The notes beneath the pieces were generated by a model. It saw only the letters and a program-made list of their open reading frames with translations. It made no database searches and was not told where the DNA came from. This document shows, one piece after another, positions 42,784-51,172 of a stretch of 56,307 nucleotides of DNA. The stretch lies in NCBI GenBank assembly GCA_017408915.1, contig JAFQTS010000002.1, forward strand, positions 1 to 56,307, in the 5' to 3' direction. A program made the translations under genes and the position numbers. Each line of letters starts with the position of its first letter. Within the stretch, counting starts at the first letter, position 1. This stretch comes from Oscillospiraceae bacterium (GTDB lineage Bacteria > Bacillota > Clostridia > Oscillospirales > Oscillospiraceae).

Positions 42784-43539
42784 TTATCCTCTCGTTGTAT
42801 CGAAGTCCACGCCGTTCCACCGCATGAGGGCGCGGACGGGGTAATCTCGGTCTAAGTAGTTGCGGCAGTACCACTCGTAGGTGGCTTGGGGCAGATGCAC
42901 CAATTCGGGTGCTTCACAGCGGAAGGCGTTGAAGGTGGCCTCGTCGCCGCTCAGCAGTGCCGCCACCGTCTCCGTCTTGCCCTCGCTCAACAGCCGTCCT
43001 AAGCACCGATCCATCAGTACGGCGCAGACCTGCTCTTCCTCCTCTGCATAGTCCTCACGGTGTCCCAGCCAGTAGAGGAACTCCTCGGGGTCTAAGTCCA
43101 TGTTGGTGGTGATGCGGGAGAGCTTGTTAAACTCCGCCCAATCGCGGTTTTTCAGCACCTCAATGAGGTAGACGATTAAGTTGTCCTCCAGCGCCAAGCA
43201 GTCGAGGAACACCTCAAAGGCGTGCTTGCCCTTGTCGGGGTCGGGCGCGGGAGTATCCTCACCGCCGTCCTTTTTGACAAAAAACTGCACACCGTTGACC
43301 TTATCGCTGAGGGGCATACCGTCGGCATCGTGCTGAAACAGCTCCTCGGGCAGCTCCTCCCCATCCTGCGCGGCGCAGGCGCGGACAAGAGCCTCCACGC
43401 CCATGGCGGCGGCCTGCTCGCCCACTTGGCGGGCCCGCTCTTCCTCATCCTCGGCGGTGATGTTCATGCCCTCGGGCGGCGTGCGCTTGCCCTGCATGAT
43501 CTCCAGCATATAGTGTAAAGACCGTTCAAACAAATCCAT
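42784..43539 (-). CDS. Acidic soluble protein of unknown function
   Basis: A 251-residue protein that I do not recognise. It is strongly acidic (many Asp/Glu, with the segment DAEEEE-like around 180), has no membrane segment, and appears mostly helical. ATG 43539 has GGAG 9 bases upstream; the frame is open further up but with atypical codons. It is followed by the methionine gamma-lyase family gene after 7 bases, which points to a shared operon. Confidence 0.72.
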   Translation of the reverse strand: MDLFERSLHYMLEIMQGKRTPPEGMNITAEDEEERARQVGEQAAAMGVEALVRACAAQDGEELPEELFQHDADGMPLSDKVNGVQFFVKKDGGEDTPAPDPDKGKHAFEVFLDCLALEDNLIVYLIEVLKNRDWAEFNKLSRITTNMDLDPEEFLYWLGHREDYAEEEEQVCAVLMDRCLGRLLSEGKTETVAALLSGDEATFNAFRCEAPELVHLPQATYEWYCRNYLDRDYPVRALMRWNGVDFDTTRG

Positions 43540-43648
43540 GGTTCGCGCTCCGTTCTTTTGAAATTTCCAACTTAAAATTTTATCACACAGCCGTTGCCAA
43601 TGCAAGGAGTTTCGGGTAAAATGGGGAAAACGAGGGAGGTGGGAGAAC

Positions 43649-43975
43649 ATGCGCGCATACTTTGTCTATATGCTCCGCTGTCGCGGCGATGTGTACTATA
43701 CGGGTCTTACTACCGATATTGCCCGCCGTTACCGCCTCCATCTCAGCGGCAAGGGCGCGAAATTCACCCGCAGCCACCCGCCCGAGGCCATCGCCGCCGC
43801 GTGGCACTGCGGCGAAAAGACAGCGGCGGCAAAAGTGGAATACGCCATCAAAAAGAGCCTTACCCGTGGGCAGAAAGAAACCCTCATCGCCGCCCCCGAC
43901 ACCATAGGAGAACTCCTTCCCCAGCTTGCCGACCTGCCCCTTGAAGTGGTTGACATAACGAAGATTGAAGTGTAA
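43649..43975 (+). CDS. GIY-YIG domain protein (UPF0213-like)
   Basis: A 108-residue single-domain GIY-YIG nuclease-family protein. The core motif is VYMLRCRGDVYYTGLTTDIARRYRLH, with GAKFTRSHPP and a later VEYAIKKSLTR. Stand-alone members of this kind are widespread and may act in DNA repair. GGAGG precedes the ATG 43649. Confidence 0.9.
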   Translation: MRAYFVYMLRCRGDVYYTGLTTDIARRYRLHLSGKGAKFTRSHPPEAIAAAWHCGEKTAAAKVEYAIKKSLTRGQKETLIAAPDTIGELLPQLADLPLEVVDITKIEV

Positions 43976-43976
43976 G

Positions 43977-44002
43977 AAAAAGCACCCCCAAGGGTGCTTT
44001 TT
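43977..44002. terminator. Bidirectional terminator
   Basis: aaaaagcaccc / gggtgcttttt stem between the convergent GIY-YIG and ABC permease genes. Confidence 0.85.
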
Positions 44003-44006
44003 ATCT

Positions 44007-44651
44007 TTATAAATCCACCTTCTCGTATCTCCTCGCCGCCACGCGGGCGGTAAGGGGGAGTGCGGCGAAATAAATCGCCAGCGCGCCAAGGAGCAAGGGC
44101 AGCTGCTTGAGATTGCCCGCCGCTGTGGTGTCGTTGAGCCATAGTAGGGCGGGGAAGTGGGGCAGCGCCTCACAGAGGAGCATCACCACCGCCGTGGGAA
44201 TCATGGCTTTGAGGTAGGAAATGCCCACCTTGTACCCCGTGCGATAGAAAGCGGGGAGGAAGGCGGCGTTAAACACGGCGAAAATCAGCAATGCCGCGGC
44301 GAAGAGGGCGAAATTGCAGTCCAAACCCACGGGATTGCCGCCGTGGGGGTTGATTTTCGCACCAATGGCGGCAAAGGGTACGGCGATCACCAGCGCGGCA
44401 CACTCCACAATGGCGCAGAACGCGGTGGCGGCGATAACGGTGTCCTGCTTTCGCACAGGCAGCAACGCGGAAAAATCCGTGTCCCGCTGCTCCCGACCCT
44501 GCATGAAGGAGAAGAAGAGCCCCAGCGTCACATAGAAGAAGGCCACCGTGTAGGGGTAGGCAGGGATCAGCAGCATCACCCCAAAGCAGACGAACACCCA
44601 CGTCATGGGATGGCACACCAAGCGGAACTGTTTATATAAAAGCGCGCTCAT
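44007..44651 (-). CDS. ABC-2 type transporter permease subunit
   Basis: A 214-residue membrane protein with about six helices. The start ATG 44651 follows GGAGGG and overlaps the end of the ATPase gene by 20 bases. The segment SFMQGREQRDTDFSALLPVRKQD matches the bacitracin/YtrB-YhcI-like ABC-2 permeases. With the ATPase it forms an exporter of unknown substrate, perhaps in envelope stress. Confidence 0.82.
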   Translation of the reverse strand: MSALLYKQFRLVCHPMTWVFVCFGVMLLIPAYPYTVAFFYVTLGLFFSFMQGREQRDTDFSALLPVRKQDTVIAATAFCAIVECAALVIAVPFAAIGAKINPHGGNPVGLDCNFALFAAALLIFAVFNAAFLPAFYRTGYKVGISYLKAMIPTAVVMLLCEALPHFPALLWLNDTTAAGNLKQLPLLLGALAIYFAALPLTARVAARRYEKVDL

Positions 44652-45369
44652 CCCACGCCCTCCTTTCAATAGCAACGATGATGTCCTCCAGCGTTGCGCC
44701 TTTGTCTGCGTTAGTTGACATAAATTCTTGCATAGAGGCGGCTTGATACACCTTGCCCTCCTTGATGTAGACGATGGCATCGGCGCATTTTTCCAAGTCC
44801 GAGGTAATGTGGGTGGAGAAGAGGACGCTCCGCTGCCCATCCGCCACCAAGGTTTTGAATAGTTGCACCAATTCGTCCCGCGACACGGGATCGAGGCCGC
44901 TGGTAGGCTCATCGAGGATCAGCAGACGGGCATGATGGCTCAGCGCCAGCGCAATGAGGTACTTGACCCGCATACCGTTGGACAGCTGATCCACCCGCTT
45001 CTGTTCATCAAGGGCGAACAGGGCCATATAGCGGCGGTACGCCTCCTCGTCCCAGTTAACATAAAATTTCTTCGTCACGGCGGTGATGGTCTTCAGCTTC
45101 TTCTTGGGATAGAAGTCGATGCCGCCCAGCACCACGCCAATTGCCTCTTTGAAGGCCTTTTCGTTTTCTGCCGTATCCATACCGCAGAAGCGCACCTCGC
45201 CCCCGTCGGGATGGACAAGGCCGAGAAGAGATTTGAGGGTGGTGGATTTCCCCGCGCCGTTTCTGCCCACAAGACCCGTCACCGACCCCGCAGGTACCGT
45301 GAAGGACACATCCTGCAAGGTGAAGGCGGGGTAGACCTTGCGGAGATTCCGTACTTCCAGCGTGTTCAT
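44632..45369 (-). CDS. ABC transporter ATP-binding protein
   Basis: A 245-residue ATPase with Walker A GRNGAGKS (35-42), signature LSNGM (129-133), Walker B LLILDEP (149-155) and the H-loop (STHI). The signature has SNGM in place of SGGQ, which is common in the YtrB/EcsA-like ABC-2 exporters. It overlaps the AbrB gene by ATGA and the permease by 20 bases. Confidence 0.93.
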   Translation of the reverse strand: MNTLEVRNLRKVYPAFTLQDVSFTVPAGSVTGLVGRNGAGKSTTLKSLLGLVHPDGGEVRFCGMDTAENEKAFKEAIGVVLGGIDFYPKKKLKTITAVTKKFYVNWDEEAYRRYMALFALDEQKRVDQLSNGMRVKYLIALALSHHARLLILDEPTSGLDPVSRDELVQLFKTLVADGQRSVLFSTHITSDLEKCADAIVYIKEGKVYQAASMQEFMSTNADKGATLEDIIVAIERRAWDERAFI

Positions 45370-45596
45370 TCGCTCTCCTCCTCGCCCATGTCGGGCAGGC
45401 TGTCAAAGACCTTTTTCATAAAGGGGTTCAGTTTGTCCGCCGTCTGCAGGGCGATGCCCTTTTTCTTGTCGCACATCAGCACCATGGTGTCCCCGGGCCC
45501 AACGCCGAACATCTCCCGCGCCTCCTTGGGGATGACGATCTGCCCCTTAGGCCCCAGCTTCACCGATGCCATAAAATACCGTTCATCTCTGCTCAT
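45366..45596 (-). CDS. AbrB/MazE/SpoVT-type DNA-binding regulator
   Basis: A 76-residue protein with a swapped-hairpin AbrB domain (VKLGPKGQIVIPKEAREMFGVGPGDTMVLM). ATG 45596 follows AAGGAG; the upstream open frame is not used. It heads the ABC operon and probably regulates it. Confidence 0.88.
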   Translation of the reverse strand: MSRDERYFMASVKLGPKGQIVIPKEAREMFGVGPGDTMVLMCDKKKGIALQTADKLNPFMKKVFDSLPDMGEEESE

Positions 45597-45668
45597 AGCC
45601 GTCACTCCTTGCGTAATATTAGTATAACTTTTCTTACCTTTCTTACAGTATAACGCCATCGGTTTTCC

Positions 45669-45697
45669 TTGTCAAGAGGGGATTCCTCTGCTATACT
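45669..45697 (+). promoter_or_regulatory. rsmA promoter
   Basis: TTGTCA (45669-45674), 17-base spacer, TATACT (45692-45697). Confidence 0.72.
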
Positions 45698-45729
45698 ATG
45701 AATAAATAAAGGGAAAGAGGGCTCACACA

Positions 45730-46584
45730 ATGGATCTTTGCGACCGCCGTACAATTGAAGAACTGCTGACGCGCCACGGATTCCGTTTTGCCAAGTCCAT
45801 GGGGCAGAATTTCCTCATTGAGGGCTGGGTGCCCCGCGATACCGCTGAGGTCTGCGGCGCAGACGAGAACTGCGGCGTGCTGGAAATTGGCCCCGGTATC
45901 GGCCCTCTTACCCAGCAGCTGTGCCGCCGCGCCGCCAAGGTGGTGTCCATCGAATTGGACGAGCGGCTCTACGATGTCCTCGGCGAAACTATGGGTGAGT
46001 TCGATAACTTCACCCTCGTGAAGGGCGATGCTATGGCGGTGGATTTTCCCGCCTTGGTTGCCCAGCATTTCGGCGGCTTGCGCCCCCTTCTCTGCGCCAA
46101 TCTGCCCTATAACATCACCACACCTGTGTTGGAAAAGTGCATCCTTAGCCGCTGTTTCGACTCTATCACCGTCCTTATTCAAAAGGAGGCGGCGGAGCGC
46201 ATCTGCGCCAAGGCGGGTTCTCCCGACTATAGCGTCTTTTCTCTGCAGATGCAGTACTATACCGACCCCCAAATCATGTTCGAGGTAGAGCCGGAGTGCT
46301 TTTTCCCCGCTCCCAAGGTGACCTCGGCGGTGCTCCACTGCCCCGTGCGGAAAACGCCCCCTGTGGAGGTGGTGTCGGAGCAAGCCCTGTGGCGGACGGT
46401 AAAGGGGGGCTTCGCCCTGCGGCGCAAAACGCTGGCGAACTCCCTCCAGAGCGCCTATCCCTTCAGTAAGGAGCAGCTCACGGAGGTCATCGTCTCCTGC
46501 GGCTTAGCGCCTACGGTGCGGGGTGAGAAGCTGACGCTGGAGGACTACGCCCGCCTCACCAACGCCTTGGCGGCGCTGGGATAA
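45730..46584 (+). CDS. rsmA: 16S rRNA (adenine1518-N6/adenine1519-N6)-dimethyltransferase
   Basis: KsgA/RsmA, which dimethylates two adenines near the 3' end of 16S rRNA late in 30S assembly. The 284-residue protein has SMGQNFLIEG, the SAM-binding LEIGPGIGPLTQQL, and the catalytic NLPYNITTP. GAGGG is located 9 bases before ATG 45730. Confidence 0.96.
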   Translation: MDLCDRRTIEELLTRHGFRFAKSMGQNFLIEGWVPRDTAEVCGADENCGVLEIGPGIGPLTQQLCRRAAKVVSIELDERLYDVLGETMGEFDNFTLVKGDAMAVDFPALVAQHFGGLRPLLCANLPYNITTPVLEKCILSRCFDSITVLIQKEAAERICAKAGSPDYSVFSLQMQYYTDPQIMFEVEPECFFPAPKVTSAVLHCPVRKTPPVEVVSEQALWRTVKGGFALRRKTLANSLQSAYPFSKEQLTEVIVSCGLAPTVRGEKLTLEDYARLTNALAALG

Positions 46585-46703
46585 ATATTCCCTTTATTTA
46601 TAGAAATTTTTTCTTTTATTCACAAAAGATTTACTGTTTTTTTCGCCAAATTGTGGTATACTCGATGCAATAGAGAAAATGTATCGAATTTGGAGGCTTG
46701 TGG

Positions 46704-47942
46704 ATGGAACTGAACAAGAAAAACATTCTCCGTATTTTAGCCTTGGCGGTGGGCATCGCCGTGCTGTGGTGGATCGCCAACAATATCGCCTCGGTGGGCA
46801 AGCTGATCACCATGCTGTTCACCGTTCTCTCCCCGCTGATTTTGGGCTTGTCCATTGCCTATGTGCTGAACCTTATTATGAATCCGCTGGAGAATCTGTG
46901 GCGCAAGCTGTTTGAAAAGAAAGAGGGCGGCAAAATCGCCCCGAAACTGCGCCGCCCCGTATGCCTGCTCCTTAGCTTTGTGCTGGTGCTGGCCGCTATC
47001 GCCGCCATCGTCTTCATCCTCGTCCCCAATCTTGTGCGGACGGTGCAGGACATGGTGAACATCATCTCTGCCTACTTGGTGGATCTGGATGTAAAGTACG
47101 ATCAGCTCCGTGCATGGCTGGCAGATTACTCCATTACCCTCCCCGAGCTGAAGCCTGCTGTTGATCCCGAGACGGGCGCTGTTACCACGGTGGGCAGTGT
47201 CCTCGAGCGTGTGCAGGAGTTCTTGAAGGAGAAGGGTCAGCTGGTGATGGACACCACCATCAATGTCACCACCTCTGTGGTGAGCACCGTGTTCTCCTCC
47301 GTGTTCAATCTGGTGATGGGTATCGCCTTCGCCATCTACGTCTTGGCGCAGAAGGAGAAGCTGAGCCGCCATATGAAGCGTTTGCTGTACGCCGCCTTCC
47401 GTGAGGATCGCGTCAGCAATTTCCTCGCTTTCCTCCACCGTGCCAACGCCTCCTTCTCCGGCTTCGTGCAGGGACAGGTGACCGAGGCGGTCATCATCGG
47501 CGTGCTGGTGTTTATCGGTATGTCCATCTTCCGCTTCCCCTTCGCCCCCGTCATCTCCGTGCTGGTGGGTGTCACCGCCCTCATCCCCATCTTGGGCGCG
47601 TGGATCGGCGCTGTCATCGGCGCACTGCTGATTTTGCCCGTGTCCTTTATGAAGGCCGTGTGGTTCGTGGTGTTCCTCGTGATCCTCCAGCAGCTGGAGG
47701 GCAACCTCATCTATCCCCATGTGGTGGGCCGCAGCATCGGCCTGCCGGGCATTTGGGTGTTCTTCGCCGTGACCGTGGGTGCCGGCGTCGGCGGCGTGCT
47801 GGGCATGCTGCTGGGTGTGCCTATCTGTTCCATTATCTATAATGAGCTTCGCGCCTTCGTCCACCGCAAGGATGAAGAGAACGCCGCCTTACAGGCGCAA
47901 GTAGTGGAAGAAGACCCTGTTTCCGAACAAAAAGCAGAATAA
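46704..47942 (+). CDS. AI-2E family transporter
   Basis: A 412-residue membrane protein with the AI-2E family layout: two early helix pairs, a long soluble/amphipathic middle (about 110-205), then five to six helices with VTALIPILGAWIGAVIGA and a Gly-rich end. ATG 46704 has GGAGG 7 bases upstream and was preferred over a TTG six bases earlier. The substrate is unknown; members include Na+/H+ antiporters and possible AI-2 exporters. It is a second member of the family in this window, besides the YtvI-like gene. Confidence 0.85.
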   Translation: MELNKKNILRILALAVGIAVLWWIANNIASVGKLITMLFTVLSPLILGLSIAYVLNLIMNPLENLWRKLFEKKEGGKIAPKLRRPVCLLLSFVLVLAAIAAIVFILVPNLVRTVQDMVNIISAYLVDLDVKYDQLRAWLADYSITLPELKPAVDPETGAVTTVGSVLERVQEFLKEKGQLVMDTTINVTTSVVSTVFSSVFNLVMGIAFAIYVLAQKEKLSRHMKRLLYAAFREDRVSNFLAFLHRANASFSGFVQGQVTEAVIIGVLVFIGMSIFRFPFAPVISVLVGVTALIPILGAWIGAVIGALLILPVSFMKAVWFVVFLVILQQLEGNLIYPHVVGRSIGLPGIWVFFAVTVGAGVGGVLGMLLGVPICSIIYNELRAFVHRKDEENAALQAQVVEEDPVSEQKAE

Positions 47943-47952
47943 ACGTCCATAA

Positions 47953-47988
47953 AAGAGCCGTGTATCACACGATACACGGCTCTTTTTC
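47953..47988. terminator. Bidirectional terminator
   Basis: A 13-bp perfect stem (agagccgtgtatc / gatacacggctct) with A-run and T-run flanks between convergent genes. Confidence 0.9.
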
Positions 47989-47995
47989 AATGGTC

Positions 47996-48661
47996 TTATA
48001 CTTTGTAGAACATCCCCTGTCGGAGAGACCCCGCTACGGTGGGCATCTTCAAGGCGCGGGCAAATTCCTTCACCGTTGCCTTGCCTAAAAACTTGGACAG
48101 GGTATCGGTTTGATTGACAAACACGCGGTCGAAGCCGCCCTCGGCAGCGAGAACTTTCGCCGCCATCTCGGGGGTGATTTTCGTCATCTCGCTGCATTCC
48201 GCCAGCTTCCTATAGAGCTCGGGACGGTGGCATACCATCCGCATGGGCTGATGAAAGCCCGAAGCACCCACCACGCAGATGGTGTTCTGGCAGCCCTCGG
48301 GGATCACAGGCTCATGGTCAGCGTGTGCTTTCAAGGGGAGATTCCGCGACCCGTCGGCCTCCACCAGCACATACTCTGCCGCCGTTTCCCACCCATCGAA
48401 GGTAGGCGCTGTCAGCTTCCCCTCCTCGGACAGTGTCCCTGCACATACCACGTTGCGCTGGGCAAAGAGAGAGTCCAACTCCTCGCGGGTAGTAGCCAGC
48501 GGGATATGGTCGGGGACACGGATATGGGTGGTGGTGGTCAGCAGCACCTTATGCTTTTTGGACAGCTCTCCCGCCAAATGGTACATGAGGGAGGTCTTGC
48601 CGCCGCTGCCCATGAGGGCCGTTACGCCGGGCTTTACTTGCAGCAGTTCATACAGTTTCAT
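47996..48661 (-). CDS. yqeC: Selenium cofactor biosynthesis protein YqeC
   Basis: A 221-residue P-loop protein (GSGGKTS, 18-24) with LTTTTHI, VEADGSRNLPLKAH and FVNQTD motifs of YqeC. It is associated with maturation of selenium-dependent molybdenum hydroxylases such as xanthine dehydrogenases. ATG 48661 is used; a GTG directly before it is possible. Its presence predicts a selenium-dependent hydroxylase elsewhere in the genome and links the locus to ssnA-ygfK. Confidence 0.9.
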   Translation of the reverse strand: MKLYELLQVKPGVTALMGSGGKTSLMYHLAGELSKKHKVLLTTTTHIRVPDHIPLATTREELDSLFAQRNVVCAGTLSEEGKLTAPTFDGWETAAEYVLVEADGSRNLPLKAHADHEPVIPEGCQNTICVVGASGFHQPMRMVCHRPELYRKLAECSEMTKITPEMAAKVLAAEGGFDRVFVNQTDTLSKFLGKATVKEFARALKMPTVAGSLRQGMFYKV

Positions 48662-48737
48662 CACCGTGTTCTCCTTACCTTTTTTCTGCCCTCATTCTAC
48701 CACACCTGAGCGTAAGTCGCAAGCAAAAGGGCAAAAC

Positions 48738-48766
48738 TTGACAGGAAGTGGGGAAAATGCTATAAT
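48738..48766 (+). promoter_or_regulatory. Promoter of the YabE-like gene
   Basis: Perfect TTGACA (48738-48743), 17-base spacer, perfect TATAAT (48761-48766). Confidence 0.85.
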
Positions 48767-48838
48767 TTTCCGCGTATTTTGTCTGCGCCCGCCCATGAAT
48801 GTTTAACTTTTCTCCTTTGCGGGTAGGATCGAGGTATT

Positions 48839-50146
48839 ATGAAGCAACGTTTACAACATTTTTGGCCTGCGGTGAAGTTCGCCCTGCGCCATATGAAAAT
48901 CAGCTGGCAGGCCTTCCTCTGCACCGACGAGGTGCAGGCCCTCAAGCGTGCCTTTCGCCTGTTTTGGTGGCGCTTGGGCGATGTGATCGCCCTGTTCTTC
49001 CGCCTCCTTTGGGGCTGGTTTATGAACACGCGCCCTATGCGCTCTGTCCGCGACTGGTGGCGCAGAACGAAGAAGGCCGTCAACGAGCTGCCCCAGTATC
49101 AGTTCCTCTGCCGCTTTTTCCGCCGCTTGAAGGCGGATGTGTGGCTGCGGGTGGCCGTATTCGCCGTGGTGATGGTGCTGATCGCCCTGCCCTACTGCGT
49201 GGGCACGGAGGAGAATCGCCAGTACACCTACCTTGTCATTACCGAGCAGGGTGTCACGCCTGTAGAGGAATACCCCGACTTCACCTATGACAGCGACCGC
49301 CTTCGCATCCGTGAGGACACCATGGCCGATGCCCAAATCATCCTCACCGAGGGGCAGCAGGTGCTCCTGCGCCACGGTTCTACCGTTATGACGGTGGAGA
49401 GCTGGGATGAAACGGTGGAGAATCTCCTTGACCGCCTTGGCATCACCGTGGGCAAGGATGAGATGGTGGGCGTCAATGTGACGGGTTTGAAAACCCTCAT
49501 CCACATCGACGACGAGCTCCGCTGCCGCCGCAAGGATCGTACCACCGTGGAGCATACCACTCGCGAGATCCCCAACTACCTGCTGGCCCATGGCGAGACC
49601 GTGGTGGTACAGGAGGGCGCAGACGGCGAGATCGTGGACACCTATGACGATGTCTACCGTGACGGCAAGCTGGTGGCCACGGAGCTTGTGGGGCGCAGCG
49701 ACAGCAGCGCCGTGACGGAGATCGTGGAGATCGGCCGCAAGGTCAAGGATGTGGAGCGTACCGATACCATCGCCTATGAACAGCCTTTCGGCGGCAACAG
49801 CACAGGTGGCTATCTCGTCTTTAAGTCGGGCTACAGCATGACCTACTCCAACAAGCATGTTTGCAGTGCCACTGCCTACTATAGCGGCGGTGAACACGGC
49901 GCAGCGTGGACGACTGCAACAGGTCACGCCGTGGGCGTGGGCATCATTGCCGCCGATCCCAAGGTGTTCCCCTACCACACCCGTATGTTCGTTCAGTCCA
50001 CAGCAGGCACCCGCACTTACGGCGTCAGTCAGGTGGAGGACTGCGGCGGCGCAGTGAAGGGCTACACCCTCGATTTGTGGTTCCCCAGTTATAGCGATTG
50101 CGTCTCTTGGGGTCGCCGCAACGTCTATGCGTGGGTCTTGGATTAA
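48839..50146 (+). CDS. yabE: YabE/Rpf-like cell-wall protein (DUF348-like, G5 and 3D domains)
   Basis: A 435-residue protein. A basic, aromatic cytoplasmic segment of about 100 residues precedes a single helix (about 102-121). Outside the membrane come a DUF348-like repeat (VLLRHGSTVMTVESWDETVENLLDRLGI), a G5 domain (about 215-310) and a C-terminal 3D domain. Its three aspartates are present (in ADPKVFP, VEDCGG and TLDLWF), as in lytic transglycosylase/resuscitation-promoting proteins. It probably cleaves or binds peptidoglycan. In Bacillus yabE lies beside ksgA; here rsmA is two genes away. Confidence 0.87.
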   Translation: MKQRLQHFWPAVKFALRHMKISWQAFLCTDEVQALKRAFRLFWWRLGDVIALFFRLLWGWFMNTRPMRSVRDWWRRTKKAVNELPQYQFLCRFFRRLKADVWLRVAVFAVVMVLIALPYCVGTEENRQYTYLVITEQGVTPVEEYPDFTYDSDRLRIREDTMADAQIILTEGQQVLLRHGSTVMTVESWDETVENLLDRLGITVGKDEMVGVNVTGLKTLIHIDDELRCRRKDRTTVEHTTREIPNYLLAHGETVVVQEGADGEIVDTYDDVYRDGKLVATELVGRSDSSAVTEIVEIGRKVKDVERTDTIAYEQPFGGNSTGGYLVFKSGYSMTYSNKHVCSATAYYSGGEHGAAWTTATGHAVGVGIIAADPKVFPYHTRMFVQSTAGTRTYGVSQVEDCGGAVKGYTLDLWFPSYSDCVSWGRRNVYAWVLD

Positions 50147-50158
50147 CCTTGCATAATA

Positions 50159-50190
50159 AAAAACCGTCACCGTCTTTGGTGGCGGTTTTT
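50159..50190 (+). terminator. Terminator after the YabE-like gene
   Basis: An 11-bp stem with one G-T pair (aaaccgtcacc / ggtggcggttt), then a T-run. Confidence 0.87.
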
Positions 50191-50250
50191 CTTGCCTATT
50201 AGCAGGGAAGGCGTTATAATAAGTCGGTAAGTACATCCCTTGGAGGCGCT

Positions 50251-51132
50251 ATGTATTCCAATTTGAAAACCTATATCATCCTCTTTATCGGCGTGTTCGC
50301 CCTGTCCACCTCGGCGATTTTCGTGAAGATTGCCGATGCCCCCGCCCCCATCATCGCCTTTTATCGGCTGTTGACGGCGGGTGTGGTGCTGCTGCCCTTC
50401 TTCCTGTGCAGCCGCAGCTGCCGCGCCGAATTTAAGGCGCTGCAGCCCAAGCAATGGGGGCAAATCGTGGCGGCGGGCTTTTGCTTGGCCCTCCACTATG
50501 TCATGTGGTTTGAGTCGCTGAACTACACCTCCATCGCCAGTTCTACGGTGCTGGTTTCCTTGCAGCCCCTCTTCTCCTTGGCCTTCGAGCGGTTTTTCAG
50601 CAGGAAAAAGGTTGCCCCCAGCGCCCTCGTGGGCGTTGCCATCGCGCTGGTGGGCTGCTTCATCATCGGCTCGGGCGACTTCCAAATCAGCGGTTTGAGC
50701 CTGTGGGGCGATATTTTGGCCTTCTTGGCGGCGGGCGTGATTTCCCTGTACTTCTTCGTGGGCTCCTCCGTGCGGCAGCGCACCTCCACCGTCACCTATT
50801 CCGTCCTCAGCTATGGTGTCAGCGCCGTGATCCTCGCCGCCTACAGTCTTATCCGTGGTGATTCCTTCGTGGGCTACACCCCCACCACATGGCTGGCCTT
50901 CCTCGGCCTCGCCCTCATTTGCACCATCGGCGGTCACTTCGTGTTCAATGTGCTGCTGAAGGATGTCCCCGCCTCCTTCGTCACCATGAGCATCCTCGGC
51001 GAGCCCATCGGCACCTGCATCCTCGCCTACTTCCTGCTCCATGAGTCCATTGCACCCCAGCAGCTTCTCGGCATCGTCATTATCATGGCGGGTATGGCGG
51101 TGTTCTTCATCCTGCCTAATCGAAAAAAGTGA
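50251..51132 (+). CDS. DMT superfamily transporter (EamA domains)
   Basis: A 293-residue protein with ten helices in two EamA repeats; the first starts FIGVFALSTSAIFVKIADAPAPIIAFYR, and the second includes LWGDILAFLAAGVISLYFFVG. GGAGG precedes the ATG 50251. It is a different branch from the DMT gene at 9282, and its substrate is unknown. Confidence 0.87.
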   Translation: MYSNLKTYIILFIGVFALSTSAIFVKIADAPAPIIAFYRLLTAGVVLLPFFLCSRSCRAEFKALQPKQWGQIVAAGFCLALHYVMWFESLNYTSIASSTVLVSLQPLFSLAFERFFSRKKVAPSALVGVAIALVGCFIIGSGDFQISGLSLWGDILAFLAAGVISLYFFVGSSVRQRTSTVTYSVLSYGVSAVILAAYSLIRGDSFVGYTPTTWLAFLGLALICTIGGHFVFNVLLKDVPASFVTMSILGEPIGTCILAYFLLHESIAPQQLLGIVIIMAGMAVFFILPNRKK

Positions 51133-51135
51133 ACA

Positions 51136-51172
51136 AAATAATGGGATAAGCGGTGCTTATCCCATTATTTTT
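51136..51172. terminator. Bidirectional terminator
   Basis: A 15-bp perfect stem (aaataatgggataag and its complement) between convergent genes, with a T-run; it reaches into the stop codon of the RluA-type gene. Confidence 0.88.
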
